A stretch of DNA of 64,000 nt, taken from assembly GCA_019636335.1 (NCBI GenBank), contig JAHBXR010000004.1, forward strand, positions 186,001 to 250,000, given 5' to 3'. Source of the stretch: Pirellulales bacterium. Its GTDB lineage: Bacteria; Planctomycetota; Planctomycetia; Pirellulales; JAEUIK01. A model generated the notes under the pieces. The model did not search any database and had not been told where the DNA came from. It saw only the letters and a program-made list of their open reading frames with translations. A program made the translations under genes and the position numbers. Shown here one piece after another: positions 1 to 9,323 of this stretch (positions are counted from its first letter, which is position 1; each line of letters opens with the position of its first letter).

Positions 1-2
1 CG

Positions 3-908
3 GCGGCCTTCGTCGCCCAGGGCTTGCGGCTTCCCCCCGGCAGCCAGCACGGCGGCCGCAACGTCAATCGCCACGGGTACTGGGACGACGAATTCGTTCG
101 CGCGACCACGCCCGGCGTCTTCCGCATCGCGGCCCTGGGGGATGGCGTGACCATTTCCGGCACGGCTCAGACGAACTACCTGGAGCTCGTCGAACAGAGC
201 CTGCCCGGCGTCGAGATCTACAATTTCGGGCTGCCGCATGCTGGCCCGCGAGAATACGCCGCCCAGCTCGTGCATGAAGTGGCCGGCTTCCGGCCGGGGC
301 TCGTCCTCGTCTTCCTCTCGGTCGACGACGACATCACGCGCGAGCTGCCCCTGCCCGATCCCTTTGAATGGCAGGGACTACGGCTCTATCAAACCATGAC
401 CGGCGCACTGCTCCCCCGCACGGGCAGGCAGCTTGCCGAAGAAGAATCGGCCGAGCGCGAGCGCCGCAAGGCCGAGGCGCTCGCCGTCTGTCGCACGCCC
501 CTGGGGGACGAGATGCGCACGCGGTGGGACGAAGCCCTGGCCCACGTGAACGATCTCGTCGAGCAGTGTGCGCGGCGCGATTTACCCTGCGCCCTGGTGA
601 TCGTGCCGGGCGAGTTTCAGCTCAACGACGCCCGTTGTCAGAGCCTGGCTCGCCGCGCCGGTTACCCCCTGCAAGAGCTCGATCTGGAATTGCCGCAGCG
701 GCGGATCGTGGGCTTCGCCCAAGAGAGGGCCGTGGCTCACCTCGACCTGCTTCCCTACCTGCGGCGCGCCGAGCAGCCCGTCTACGCGCCGCAGGATGGA
801 AACTGGACGAGTGCCGGCCATCTCGCCGCGGCCGATTCGATCCGCGGCTGGTTGACGCGACAGTTTGGCCCCCTGATGACCTCGCACGCCCAAGCGGCGG
901 CGTACTAG
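3..908 (+). CDS. SGNH/GDSL hydrolase-like protein, 5' end outside window
   Basis: The reading frame is open to the window edge, so the true start lies upstream; the in-frame TTG at 24 is unlikely to be it. The fold pattern is that of planctomycete SGNH/GDSL hydrolases: an N-R-x-G-Y-W-D-D-E stretch, then a beta strand ending in the nucleophile position (RIAALGDGVTISG, codons near 126-165), a long middle helix region, and a C-terminal DGNWTSAGH block. In active members the first block reads GDS and the last D-x-H. Here Ser is replaced by Gly and His by Asn, so the protein may not be catalytic. What it binds cannot be told. It ends 34 bases before the stop codon of the convergent sigma-factor gene. 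Confidence 0.7.
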   Translation, partial: AAFVAQGLRLPPGSQHGGRNVNRHGYWDDEFVRATTPGVFRIAALGDGVTISGTAQTNYLELVEQSLPGVEIYNFGLPHAGPREYAAQLVHEVAGFRPGLVLVFLSVDDDITRELPLPDPFEWQGLRLYQTMTGALLPRTGRQLAEEESAERERRKAEALAVCRTPLGDEMRTRWDEALAHVNDLVEQCARRDLPCALVIVPGEFQLNDARCQSLARRAGYPLQELDLELPQRRIVGFAQERAVAHLDLLPYLRRAEQPVYAPQDGNWTSAGHLAAADSIRGWLTRQFGPLMTSHAQAAAY

Positions 909-942
909 GTGCATCCTCAACTCGCAGGCCGACGCGATCGTC

Positions 943-2586
943 TCAGGCGATCTCGACGCCGTCGACGAAGCCACCCAACTCGCGGCAGCGCACCGGGTGC
1001 TGCAGCTTGCGGACGGCCTTGGCCTCGATCTGTCGCACGCGTTCGCGGGTCACGGAGAAGATTTTGCCCACCTCTTCGAGCGTGTAGGCATAACCGTCCG
1101 TCAGGCCATATCGCAGGCGGATGATTTCCCGCTCGCGATAGTTCAGCCCCTCGAGCACGTCGTCGATGGTGCGCTTGAGGTGCTCCTGGCTCAGGTCTCG
1201 CAGCGGATCTTCGTTGTGCCCATCCTCGACGAATTCTCCGAAGAAGCTATCGTCGTGCTCGCCGACCGGTTGATCGAGCGAAAGAGGATGCCGGGTCATG
1301 TTCAACACGCAGCGGGTCTCTTCGAGCGAAAGTCCCGCGGCCAAGGCGGTCTCTTCCAGGCTGGGATCGCGCCCCTTCTCCTGGTACAGGTCGCGCGTCA
1401 CGGTGCGCACCTTGCTCATCGTCTCAATCATGTGAACCGGCAGGCGGATCGTGCGGCTCTGATCGGCGATGGCCCGGGTAATCGCCTGGCGAATCCACCA
1501 CGTGGCATAGGTCGAGAACTTGTAGCCGCGGGCGTGCTCGAACTTGTCGACGGCCCGCATCAGGCCGGTGTTGCCTTCCTGAATCAGGTCGAGGAAGCTC
1601 AGCCCCCGGTTGCGATAACGCTTGGCGATCGACACGACCAGACGCAGGTTGCCGGCTGAGAGGACCCGCTTGGCGGCATCATAGCGAGCCTGCAAGTGGT
1701 GCGTCCTCGCCACGCGACGACGCAGCGTGGCGGGACTCTCGTAGGTGATCTTCATCAGGTAGTGCAGCTCGCTCTTCAGCTCGTCGGGGTGCGACATGCA
1801 CAGGCCCCCCCGCTTCGCCTCGGCCAGTTGCTGCTGGAGGGCGTCCATCCGAGCACTGATCTCGGCCAATTGCTGCATGAGCGGTTGCAGGCGTTGCGTA
1901 CGCAGGCCCAACTCTTCGACGAGGCGGACCGCCTTGTGACGGCGGCGCACCAGGCGGCGCCAGGCGGCACGGCGCTCCGACATGGGATAGCGCTTCGACA
2001 CGGCGACCCGGTAATCGTGCGCGTTCTGCGCGAGCAGGTGATCGAGCGTCGTGAGATTCGGCTGCAGGCGACGTAGCACGTGGCGCTTCTCGGCGGCGTC
2101 GGTCACCGAGACCTCGACCGTGCGATCGAGTCGCAATTCGCCATCGCGCACCTTGCGGAGCAGGCTCACTGCTCCCTGCAACAAGTAGTCGCTGGCGAGC
2201 ATCGAGTTGCGATAGTGCGTGCGGCTCTGCTCGATGTCGCGAGCGGCGTTCAATTCTTGCTCGCGCGAGAGGAGCGGAATCTCGCCCATCTGCATCAAGT
2301 AGATGCGGACCGGATCGTCGATGCGGGCATCGCCGTGCTCGTCCGATTCGAGGAGATCGTCGCCGTAGACGTCTTCTTCTTCACCGCGGTGCTCGTTATC
2401 GACGCCTTCTTCCTCGAAGCGTTCGTCGCGATCTTCCACGCCGGCGCGGGGCGAGGTTTCGTCTTCAAAGACCGCTTCGACCAGGCGCTCGACGCCCGAT
2501 TTCTCTTTGCGAGCGGGCGTCGCGTGCTGGGCGACCTTGGAGCGAGTGACGCGAGAAGAGGGCTGCTTCCGGGTGTTCTTTCGCAA
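943..2586 (-). CDS. rpoD: RNA polymerase primary sigma factor (RpoD/SigA)
   Basis: Housekeeping sigma-70 factor that directs core RNA polymerase to -35/-10 promoters. From the chosen start it has about 546 residues: a basic then acidic N-terminus, region 1.2 ([19 protein letters not shown], around residue 95), a non-conserved insert of about 180 residues, regions 2.1-2.4 ([54 protein letters not shown]), region 3, and region 4.2 ([24 protein letters not shown]) near the C-terminus. The frame is open for 40 codons further upstream to an ATG at 2706. That extension looks unlike a sigma factor, whereas a TTG at 2586 has AAGGGA six bases before it, so I chose TTG. The full set of regions 2-4 separates it from ECF and SigB-type factors. 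Confidence 0.95.
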   Translation of the reverse strand: MRKNTRKQPSSRVTRSKVAQHATPARKEKSGVERLVEAVFEDETSPRAGVEDRDERFEEEGVDNEHRGEEEDVYGDDLLESDEHGDARIDDPVRIYLMQMGEIPLLSREQELNAARDIEQSRTHYRNSMLASDYLLQGAVSLLRKVRDGELRLDRTVEVSVTDAAEKRHVLRRLQPNLTTLDHLLAQNAHDYRVAVSKRYPMSERRAAWRRLVRRRHKAVRLVEELGLRTQRLQPLMQQLAEISARMDALQQQLAEAKRGGLCMSHPDELKSELHYLMKITYESPATLRRRVARTHHLQARYDAAKRVLSAGNLRLVVSIAKRYRNRGLSFLDLIQEGNTGLMRAVDKFEHARGYKFSTYATWWIRQAITRAIADQSRTIRLPVHMIETMSKVRTVTRDLYQEKGRDPSLEETALAAGLSLEETRCVLNMTRHPLSLDQPVGEHDDSFFGEFVEDGHNEDPLRDLSQEHLKRTIDDVLEGLNYREREIIRLRYGLTDGYAYTLEEVGKIFSVTRERVRQIEAKAVRKLQHPVRCRELGGFVDGVEIA

Positions 2587-2590
2587 GTTG

Positions 2591-2598
2591 CTTCCCTT
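2591..2598 (-). promoter_or_regulatory. Ribosome binding site deciding a TTG start for rpoD
   Basis: Read on the minus strand this is AAGGGAAG, ending four bases before a TTG codon (2586-2584) in the sigma-factor frame. No comparable site precedes the in-frame ATGs at 2706 and near 2628. The Shine-Dalgarno match decides the start used here. Confidence 0.55.
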
Positions 2599-2927
2599 GT
2601 TCCGTGACGCACAAAAGGTCGCCGGCATCGAGCACGGCGGTCTGGCTGGCAGTTGAATGCACGTCGAGTGCCAGACCTCAGAGCCTTGCCGTCCGAACGA
2701 CGACAAACGCCGAAATAGACGAGAGTTACGATGAGTTGAAGAGCCGCCGCCGCCGGTCGATCGAGGGGAGCATGTTGCCCGGCGGCATCGTGGACCGAAC
2801 GGTCGCGTTGTCTTTCTGCAATACGTGCCCCGGTCACGCCTGGATCGAAGGGACCTGGGAGAAAGCGTTCTCGCGCCGTCAGAACCGCCCCGATCGGCAC
2901 GACACTGCCGGTCAGCCGCCGGTCAAC

Positions 2928-2955
2928 TTGGCCCGTCGCAGGGGGCTGCTATCAT
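2928..2955 (+). promoter_or_regulatory. Possible sigma-70 promoter for the acyl-CoA carboxylase gene
   Basis: TTGGCC (4/6 to the -35 consensus), 16 bases, then TATCAT (5/6 to the -10 consensus), in an otherwise GC-rich region. It would give a leader of about 130 bases before the ATG at 3095. Inferred from pattern only. Confidence 0.4.
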
Positions 2956-3094
2956 GGCCTGTTTCGCCGGTTGGCAGGTCGTCGTTCGAGGAAAACGAGC
3001 GATGCCCGGATCGACCCCCTTGGAGCATCCAGGGGCTGCCTGCCAGCGAGCGAACGAGCCGCCGCTTCCTCTCCTTGCAGCCTTCTGGAACGCC

Positions 3095-4729
3095 ATGCCC
3101 CCCACGACGACAGCCCCAGCCAGCACCCTTTCGGCCCTGGTCGCCGAGTTCAAAAAGCAAGAAGAGGTGATTCGTCTGGGGGGTGGCAAAGCGGCCATCG
3201 CACGCCAGCACGAAAAGGGCCGCCTCACGGCCCGCGAACGCATCGAGCGGCTCATCGATCCCGGCACGAACTTCTTCGAGATCGGGTTGTGGCGCGCCTT
3301 CGAAATGTACGAAGAATGGGGGGGCGCCCCGTCGGCCGGAGTGGTCGTCGGCATCGGCAAGATCGCCGGCCGCCGCCATATGATCGTGGCCAACGATGCC
3401 ACCGTGAAGGCGGGGGCCTTCTTCCCCGCCACAGCAAAAAAAGTGCTCCGCGCGCAGCGCATCGCCCTCGTGAACCGCTTGCCACTCGTCTACCTGGTCG
3501 ACTCGGCCGGCGTCTTCTTGCCTCTGCAAGAGGATGTCTTTCCCGACGAGGACGACTTCGGCCGCATCTTTCGCAACAACGCCGTGATCTCGGCCGGTGG
3601 GCTGAGCCAGATCGCCGCGATCATGGGAAACTGCGTCGCCGGCGGCGGATACCTGCCTGTGCTGTGCGACAAGCTGCTCATGACCGAAGGCTCGGGCCTT
3701 TACCTGGCCGGGCCGGCCCTGGTACGCAGCGCCATCGGTCAGCGCGTCTCGCACGAAGAGCTCGGCGGCGCGGCCATGCATGCGCAGGTCTCAGGCACGA
3801 TCGACTATCGCGATCCGAACGACGAAGCGTGCCTCGAGCGGCTGCGGAAGCTTGTCGCGCTCGGGGCCCCCGATTCCGAGCTGCCGCCAGCCCCGTTTAC
3901 GCGGCAGGCTGCCGCGGGGCCTGCCCGACCGGGAACCGATCTCTACGACCTGGTGAACCCCGATCCGCAGAAGCCGTACGAGGCACGCGATGTCATCGCC
4001 TGCCTGGTCGACCGCGACAGCTTCGAGGAGTACAAGCCCGAGTACGGCCAGTCGGTCGTCTGCGGCACGGCCCATCTCGGCGGCTTTCCGGTGGGCATCT
4101 TCGCGAATCAGCACCACCAGGTGCAGCCGGCGCAAGGGCCGATCCAATTCGGCGGCGTGCTCTACGTCGACAGCGCCGAAAAGGCCGCCCGGTTCATCAT
4201 GAACTGCAACCAGGACTGGCTGCCAATCATCTTCTTGCACGACGTGAACGGCTTCATGGTCGGCCGCGACAGCGAGCAGGAAGGGATCATCCGAGCGGGG
4301 GCGAAGCTCGTGAACGCCATCAGCAACAGCCGCGTGCCGAAGCTTAGCGTGATGCTGGGGGGCTCCTTCGGGGCAGGCAATTACGCCATGTGCGGCAAGG
4401 CCTACGACCCGCGCTTCATTTTCGCCTGGCCCACGGCCCGCTGCGCCGTGATGGGAGGCGAGCAGGCCACGTCGACCTTGCTCGACGTGACGGTGAAGAG
4501 CCTCGAGCGGCAGGGGCACGCCGTCGATGCCGCCGAGTTGGCCGCCCTGCGCGACAAGGTCAAGGGAAGCTACGATCGACAGATGGACCCGCGCTACGGC
4601 GCCGCACGCGGCTGGGTTGATGCCATCATCGATCCGGCCGAGACGCGCGACGTCCTGATCACGGCGCTGGAAGTCGCCACGCGACATGCCGAACAGGAGC
4701 CCTTCCGCGTGGGGGTCTTCCAGGTGTAA
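3095..4729 (+). CDS. Acyl-CoA carboxylase beta (carboxyltransferase) subunit, methylcrotonyl-CoA type
   Basis: Biotin-dependent carboxyltransferase that moves CO2 from carboxybiotin onto an acyl-CoA, most likely 3-methylcrotonyl-CoA in leucine breakdown. It has 544 residues from ATG 3095, close to the usual 535 or so for MCC beta. The frame continues upstream to 2825 but that part is not conserved. The N-terminal half starts with the typical QHEKGRLTARERIERLIDPG. The C-terminal half has GGSFGAGNYAMCGKAYDPRF followed by an AWPTARCAVMGGEQA block, which fits MCC beta or geranyl-CoA carboxylase better than propionyl-CoA carboxylase (which has KAYGGAY at this place). An enoyl-CoA hydratase follows 39 bases later, as in leucine/isovalerate operons. 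The biotin carboxylase (alpha) partner is not in this window. Confidence 0.88.
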   Translation: MPPTTTAPASTLSALVAEFKKQEEVIRLGGGKAAIARQHEKGRLTARERIERLIDPGTNFFEIGLWRAFEMYEEWGGAPSAGVVVGIGKIAGRRHMIVANDATVKAGAFFPATAKKVLRAQRIALVNRLPLVYLVDSAGVFLPLQEDVFPDEDDFGRIFRNNAVISAGGLSQIAAIMGNCVAGGGYLPVLCDKLLMTEGSGLYLAGPALVRSAIGQRVSHEELGGAAMHAQVSGTIDYRDPNDEACLERLRKLVALGAPDSELPPAPFTRQAAAGPARPGTDLYDLVNPDPQKPYEARDVIACLVDRDSFEEYKPEYGQSVVCGTAHLGGFPVGIFANQHHQVQPAQGPIQFGGVLYVDSAEKAARFIMNCNQDWLPIIFLHDVNGFMVGRDSEQEGIIRAGAKLVNAISNSRVPKLSVMLGGSFGAGNYAMCGKAYDPRFIFAWPTARCAVMGGEQATSTLLDVTVKSLERQGHAVDAAELAALRDKVKGSYDRQMDPRYGAARGWVDAIIDPAETRDVLITALEVATRHAEQEPFRVGVFQV

Positions 4730-4768
4730 CGTCGGATGCCGCGGACCGAGGAAACCGAGGAGATCACC

Positions 4769-5554
4769 ATGAGCGACGCGCCGGTCCGCATCCACATCCA
4801 CGATTCGACCGCCACGGTCGTCATGAATCGCCCCGGCAAGCGCAACGCGCTCAGTCGCGAATTGCTGGCCGAGCTGGCGCAGGCCTTCAGCGACCTGCAT
4901 CAAGAACGCCGCGTTCGCGCCGTGATTCTCACCGGCTCTGGACCCGCCTTCTGCGCCGGCATGGACCTGGGCGAGATGCTCGACGTGGCCGGCACGCCCG
5001 AGGCCTATGCCACCTGGCAGAACGACGCGCTGGCCTACCGCGATCTCGTGCAGCAGATGCTGATCTTTCCCAAGCCCATCATCGCCGCCGTGAATGGCGC
5101 TGCGCTGGCCGGCGGAGCGGGACTACTGCTTGCCTCGGACATCGTCGTGGCGGCCGAAGGGGCCTCGTTCGGGCTGCCCGAGCCACGGCGCGGCATCGTG
5201 GCGGGGCTGGTTGCGCCGCTGCTGGCGTTCCGCGTCGGAGCCGGTCCGGCCGGCTACCTGATGCTCACCGCCGCGCCGATCTTCGCCTCCGAGGCCCTGC
5301 GCCTGCATCTCTTTCACGAAGTGGTGCATCCCGACCATCTCTGGCCCCGCGCCAAGGAGATCGGCACGGCCTGCGCCGAATCGGCCCCCGAGGCCATTCA
5401 ACTCACCAAGCGGATGCTCAACGAGACGGTCGGCGAGCACCTGAACACGCTGTTGACGGCCGGCGCGGCCGTGAGCGCCACGTCGCGCACGACCGAAGCG
5501 GCGCGCGAAGGGCTAGCGGCGTTCCGCGAGAAGCGCGCGCCGCAGTGGGTATAA
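4769..5554 (+). CDS. Enoyl-CoA hydratase/isomerase (crotonase) family protein
   Basis: Crotonase-fold enzyme of 261 residues that adds water across, or isomerises, an enoyl-CoA double bond. Visible features: the N-terminal TATVVMNRPGKRNALSREL, the first oxyanion-hole segment FCAGMDLGEM (about residue 62), and the second, KPIIAAVNGAALAGGAGLLLA (about residues 104-124), followed by FGLPEPRRGIVAGLVAPLL with the usual acidic active-site neighbourhood. ATG 4769 has GAGGAG six bases upstream; the longer frame from 4736 has none. Its place behind a methylcrotonyl-CoA carboxylase beta gene suggests methylglutaconyl-CoA hydratase (LiuC/AUH role), but crotonase specificity cannot be read from sequence alone. 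Convergent with the PIG-L gene, 34 bases apart. Confidence 0.88.
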   Translation: MSDAPVRIHIHDSTATVVMNRPGKRNALSRELLAELAQAFSDLHQERRVRAVILTGSGPAFCAGMDLGEMLDVAGTPEAYATWQNDALAYRDLVQQMLIFPKPIIAAVNGAALAGGAGLLLASDIVVAAEGASFGLPEPRRGIVAGLVAPLLAFRVGAGPAGYLMLTAAPIFASEALRLHLFHEVVHPDHLWPRAKEIGTACAESAPEAIQLTKRMLNETVGEHLNTLLTAGAAVSATSRTTEAAREGLAAFREKRAPQWV

Positions 5555-5588
5555 GGCAGCCGTCGGCGATGCGTAGCTCGCGCGCTCG

Positions 5589-6422
5589 TCAACTGCGGGT
5601 GTAATAACGTCCAGGCAGTAGATCGACAAGCGAGTTGTGGCTGGGGTAGGGATGTCCCACGTGCTGCCGATAGGCTTCGGCGAACTTGACCCCCACTTCC
5701 CAACCGCGACCGGCGCCCCAGCGACGCTGGCTCTCGAGATACTCGTCGACACCGTGCTGCGCGCGGAGCCAGTTGCGCTGGCTTTCGTGACACGCCAGCA
5801 TCTGCTGCTTCGTCTCGAAGACGTCGCTCACGTCGATGTAGAAGTGCGGCAGGATCGGCTCCCCCCACAGATCCTTCCCCTCGACCGGATCGACATAGAA
5901 CAGCGCCGGAATTCGATCGGTCGGCGGCGCCGGCTCCCATTGACGCGTGGCGTAATTGGGACAGCTCGCGTTGAAGCAGGCGTCGCGTACCAGCTTGCTC
6001 GTCGCCTCGTGATCTTCCATATAATCGACCGGCGGCGCCGTCAGCACGACGTCGGGTCGGGCGCGGCGCACCAGCTCGGTGACGCGGCGCTTCGAGTCGT
6101 TGTCGATCACGATGCTCAGATCGCGGAACTCGAGGCAGTGATACTCCGCGCCGATGATCTCCGCCGCGCGACGCGCCTCTTCGCGGCGCACCGCGGCGAT
6201 CTCCTCGGGACCCATCTCGCGGCTGCCGCAGTCTCCCGGCGTCATCGTGGCGATGATGACTGTGTGCCCCGCCGCGGCCAACAGTGCCAGCGTGCCCGCG
6301 CACTGGAATTCCACGTCGTCCGGATGGGCGTGGATGGCAAGAATGCGACGCTTCACGTCGCGGGCGCGGTCTGGCGCCGTTTCGCCATGCGCGGGGGAGT
6401 GCATATCGTGCTTGTCGTTCAT
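5589..6422 (-). CDS. PIG-L family deacetylase (LmbE-like)
   Basis: Zinc-dependent N-acetylglucosaminyl deacetylase family, 277 residues from ATG 6422. The metal-binding AHPDD motif is clear (ILAIHAHPDDVEFQCAGTL, residues 28-46), followed by VIIATMTPGDCGSREMGPEE and the second metal site around DYMEDHEATSKLV. Members remove acetyl groups from GlcNAc-linked substrates, including bacillithiol and mycothiol precursors and other glycoconjugates. The substrate here is unknown: no BshA/BshC-type gene is nearby. The frame runs upstream to 6659, but the extra 79 residues are low in conservation and the metal domain begins just after the chosen start. No signal peptide, so probably cytoplasmic. Confidence 0.9.
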   Translation of the reverse strand: MNDKHDMHSPAHGETAPDRARDVKRRILAIHAHPDDVEFQCAGTLALLAAAGHTVIIATMTPGDCGSREMGPEEIAAVRREEARRAAEIIGAEYHCLEFRDLSIVIDNDSKRRVTELVRRARPDVVLTAPPVDYMEDHEATSKLVRDACFNASCPNYATRQWEPAPPTDRIPALFYVDPVEGKDLWGEPILPHFYIDVSDVFETKQQMLACHESQRNWLRAQHGVDEYLESQRRWGAGRGWEVGVKFAEAYRQHVGHPYPSHNSLVDLLPGRYYTRS

Positions 6423-6803
6423 CGGTCGCCTGCTGGTCGCGAAGTGAACAGATGGTTCAGGAGCGACCAGATTAGCAGATACCAAGGTAGCTGCCGAGCA
6501 GACCCGGCGCTCGGATGTAGCGGACGTAGATGAGGAGCCATCTGAGCCATGTGGCCGGCTGGACTTGGTCCGTCCCTCGCCCAGAGGATACACTGGGGAA
6601 TGACGAGCGGCCCGCACTTCGGGCTGCACTCGTGGTCCCGCTCCGATGAACCGGCTCACGACGCGTCGAGCATGCCAGCGACGTGTTCCAATACGGTGGT
6701 GTTTCGTAATGCCGGAGGGGACAGGGTGGCCAGCGGGGCCGCCGAATTTTCCAGGCGCCCACGAAGCGCATCACGGCCGCGCATTTTCCAGGAGACAGAC
6801 GCC
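6423..6803. other. 381-bp divergent intergenic region
   Basis: Lies between the divergent PIG-L gene and the ELWxxDGT-protein gene. An AGGAGA ribosome binding site for the latter sits at 6789-6794. I see no RNA gene, repeat or convincing consensus promoter in the remainder. Confidence 0.4.
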
Positions 6804-9323
6804 ATGTGGAATTCATTGCACCGGTTGTTCCGTTCGCCGTCGTCGCGGCCGGCACGCGGCTCCTCCGCGCCGCGTTCGGCTCGGCGCAAAGGCTTGACGC
6901 GCGCGACAGCCCAGCTCGAATCGCTCGAGCATCGCCGGCTGCTCGCGCTCGCGCCGGTGCAGTTCGACCAGGTGCTCGACATCGAAACCGTGGGAGATCA
7001 GTTCTACTTTTCCGCGGCCTATGAATCGCAACAAGGCGCGCCCGGCACGGTGGGCGTCGAACTATGGGTGAGCGACGGCACCACGGCCGGCACGCGACTG
7101 GTCAAGGATATTCGGCCCGGCCCGGCGAACTCGTCGCCCCAGCAACTCACCAATGTCAATGGCACGCTCTTCTTCATCGCGCGCACCGACGAACACGGCC
7201 TCGAACTGTGGAAGAGCGATGGCACCACCAGCGGCACCGTGCTGGTGAAAGACATTAGCAGCGGTCCCAATTCGTCGGCGCCCAGCGATCTTTCCAACGT
7301 GAATGGAATGCTCTACTTCCGGACGCAATTGGAGGGCAACACCACTACCATCCATCGGAGTGACGGTACGGAAGCCGGCACCGTGCTGCTCGCCGTCATC
7401 CCCAAGTTGTCGCCGAGCAGCGAGGTGGTGTCAGGCGGTTTTACCGAGGTGAATGGCCTCGCCTTCTTCCGCGGCGACGATGGCACGAACGGCATGGAAC
7501 TCTGGAAAAGCGACGGCACGCCCGGCGGGACGAGCATCGTGAAGAACATTGGCCCCGGCATAAATCGCGGTGTCAACAACCATGGAATCAACGTCGGCGG
7601 CACGCTGTTCTTTACCGCCGACGATGGTACGGGATTCAGACTCTGGATGAGCGACGGCACCCCAGCCGGCACGGTAAAGTTGGGAACCACCTCGCCACAC
7701 GACTTGACGAATCTCAACGGCTTGTTGTATTTCGGCGCATTCGAAGCCGGCTTGGGCAATGAACTCTGGAAGAGCGATGGCACTCAAGCCGGGACGGTCC
7801 TCGTGGGCGATATCACCCCGGGCTCCTCATCGAGCGCGCCCGATGGGCTCACCACGATCGGCAATACCCTCTATCTCAAAGCCGAAAACCGGCTGTGGTG
7901 GAGCGACGGCAGCCCGGCAGGCACCAATCGTATCTCGAACAATGTCCAACCGACGTTCAACACCCTGGCCGCGGACGAAACTCCTTTCGTCGGCGCGAAT
8001 GGCCTGGTCTTCTTTCCGGGTCGGCCCCCCGGCTCTCTCCCGAACGTGCCGACGGTATTGTGGAAAACCGATGGGACGAACGCCGGCACGGCCCCCGTCT
8101 CGCAAATCGCCGACATTCCCCACCGGCTGCGTTCGTTTGACAACTCGGTCTATTTCGTGGCGCAGAGCGAACGCGTGCTGATGCGCACCGACGGTTCGAC
8201 CGCAATCCGCGTCTTGGGTCTCGATCCGCAAGATACGAATGGCGTGAACCTCAGCCCGTTCCCCTACTTCGATTCGTTCGATCGCCCCGACAGCAGCCGC
8301 CTGGCGGGACCCTGGCTGGAACAGGTCGGCGATTTGCGCATGGCCAACAACGTCGTTGAACTTGCCCAGAACACCGAGTCGGTCGCCACGCTGTTCGGGC
8401 TGAGCAAAACAGATATGCTCGTTCGTGTCGACTACGACCTCAGCGGCGGCATCGAAGGCCAGAGCGTCGGCGTGCTGGCACGCTACGGTGGTCCGGGCGA
8501 TGCCAATACCTACATGGCGCGCGTCATACGTGGTCCGAACAACACCTACAGTGCCAACATCTGGTTGAACCTGAATGGCAACTACACGCCGCTGGCCAGT
8601 GCCGCTACGAGCGCCGCGGTCGGCACCCTGCGGTTCGAGGTCCTCGGCAATCGGCTTTCGCTCTTCATCGACGACGTGCTGATCACCAGCGTGACCGACA
8701 ACAGTATCGCCGGGCCGGGTTCAGCGGGCATCCGTCTGACGGGCGGAACCGCAAACAATTTCCTCGTCGACGAACCACTTTTCACGCCGCCCGCTAATGT
8801 CACGCTCCCGTTCACTGACAATTTTAATCGTGCCAACAATCCGAATCTCGGCGCCGATTGGACCGAGCAGTTGGGTGACCTGCGCATCCTCAACAACGCC
8901 CTGGTGCAACAATTCAACTCCACCGCCGTTCTGACGCTGAATGGCCCGGACGTGTCGAACGTAACCATCTCGGCCGATATCGACCTGACCACGCTCGCCC
9001 AAACCGGCAGCAGCATCGGGCTTTTGGGACGCTACAGCGGACCGGGGGACTCGAACGGATACATGGCGCGGCTCTACCGCAGCAATGCGTCGCAGTACTT
9101 CGTGCAGATCTGGCGCCATACCGGCCTCGACTGGGAGTTCCTCAATCAGAATTCCGTGGCGAGCGGCGTGGGCAATCTGCGCTTCGTCCTGAACGGCACG
9201 TCGCTCCAGGCCTTCTGGAACAATGTGCTGACCGTGAGTGTCATCGACAGCGCCATCACCGGACCAGGTCTGATCGGCATCCGTCACTCGGGAGGCGTGC
9301 TCGACAATTTCAGCGCGCAATGA
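6804..9323 (+). CDS. Secreted ELWxxDGT-repeat protein with LEPR-XLL-type N-terminus
   Basis: Exported protein of 839 residues. Near residue 40 it has LESLEHRRLLAL, a form of the planctomycete LEPR-XLL motif found at the N-termini of large surface proteins. Residues of about 75-480 contain at least eight ELWxxDGT units (for example ELWVSDGTTAGT, ELWKSDGTTSGT, RLWMSDGTPAGT, VLWKTDGTNAGT), spaced about 50 residues and probably forming a beta-propeller-like array. The last 350 residues or so are two tandem copies of a concanavalin/LamG-like jelly-roll domain: each has FDR/FNR, a WxEQxGDLR segment, GxLxRYxGPGDxNxYMAR and a closing AGIRxTGG or IGIRHSGG. ATG 6804 has AGGAGA eight bases before it. 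Role unknown; adhesion or carbohydrate binding is plausible. Its last 40 bases overlap a minus-strand gene. Confidence 0.9.
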   Translation: MWNSLHRLFRSPSSRPARGSSAPRSARRKGLTRATAQLESLEHRRLLALAPVQFDQVLDIETVGDQFYFSAAYESQQGAPGTVGVELWVSDGTTAGTRLVKDIRPGPANSSPQQLTNVNGTLFFIARTDEHGLELWKSDGTTSGTVLVKDISSGPNSSAPSDLSNVNGMLYFRTQLEGNTTTIHRSDGTEAGTVLLAVIPKLSPSSEVVSGGFTEVNGLAFFRGDDGTNGMELWKSDGTPGGTSIVKNIGPGINRGVNNHGINVGGTLFFTADDGTGFRLWMSDGTPAGTVKLGTTSPHDLTNLNGLLYFGAFEAGLGNELWKSDGTQAGTVLVGDITPGSSSSAPDGLTTIGNTLYLKAENRLWWSDGSPAGTNRISNNVQPTFNTLAADETPFVGANGLVFFPGRPPGSLPNVPTVLWKTDGTNAGTAPVSQIADIPHRLRSFDNSVYFVAQSERVLMRTDGSTAIRVLGLDPQDTNGVNLSPFPYFDSFDRPDSSRLAGPWLEQVGDLRMANNVVELAQNTESVATLFGLSKTDMLVRVDYDLSGGIEGQSVGVLARYGGPGDANTYMARVIRGPNNTYSANIWLNLNGNYTPLASAATSAAVGTLRFEVLGNRLSLFIDDVLITSVTDNSIAGPGSAGIRLTGGTANNFLVDEPLFTPPANVTLPFTDNFNRANNPNLGADWTEQLGDLRILNNALVQQFNSTAVLTLNGPDVSNVTISADIDLTTLAQTGSSIGLLGRYSGPGDSNGYMARLYRSNASQYFVQIWRHTGLDWEFLNQNSVASGVGNLRFVLNGTSLQAFWNNVLTVSVIDSAITGPGLIGIRHSGGVLDNFSAQ

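Larger units (their letters stand above)
2587..3094. other. 508-bp divergent intergenic region, rpoD / carboxylase
   Basis: This region lies between two divergent genes. It holds the rpoD ribosome binding site and a likely plus-strand promoter (2928-2955). The open frames crossing it have no recognisable protein signature, and the in-frame N-terminal extensions of both neighbours look like non-coding translation. I see no RNA gene or repeat. Confidence 0.5.

Noticed and set aside
24..908. TTG at 24 as the true start of the first gene
   Set aside because: The frame is open upstream to the window edge and the visible protein lacks the N-terminus expected for the family.
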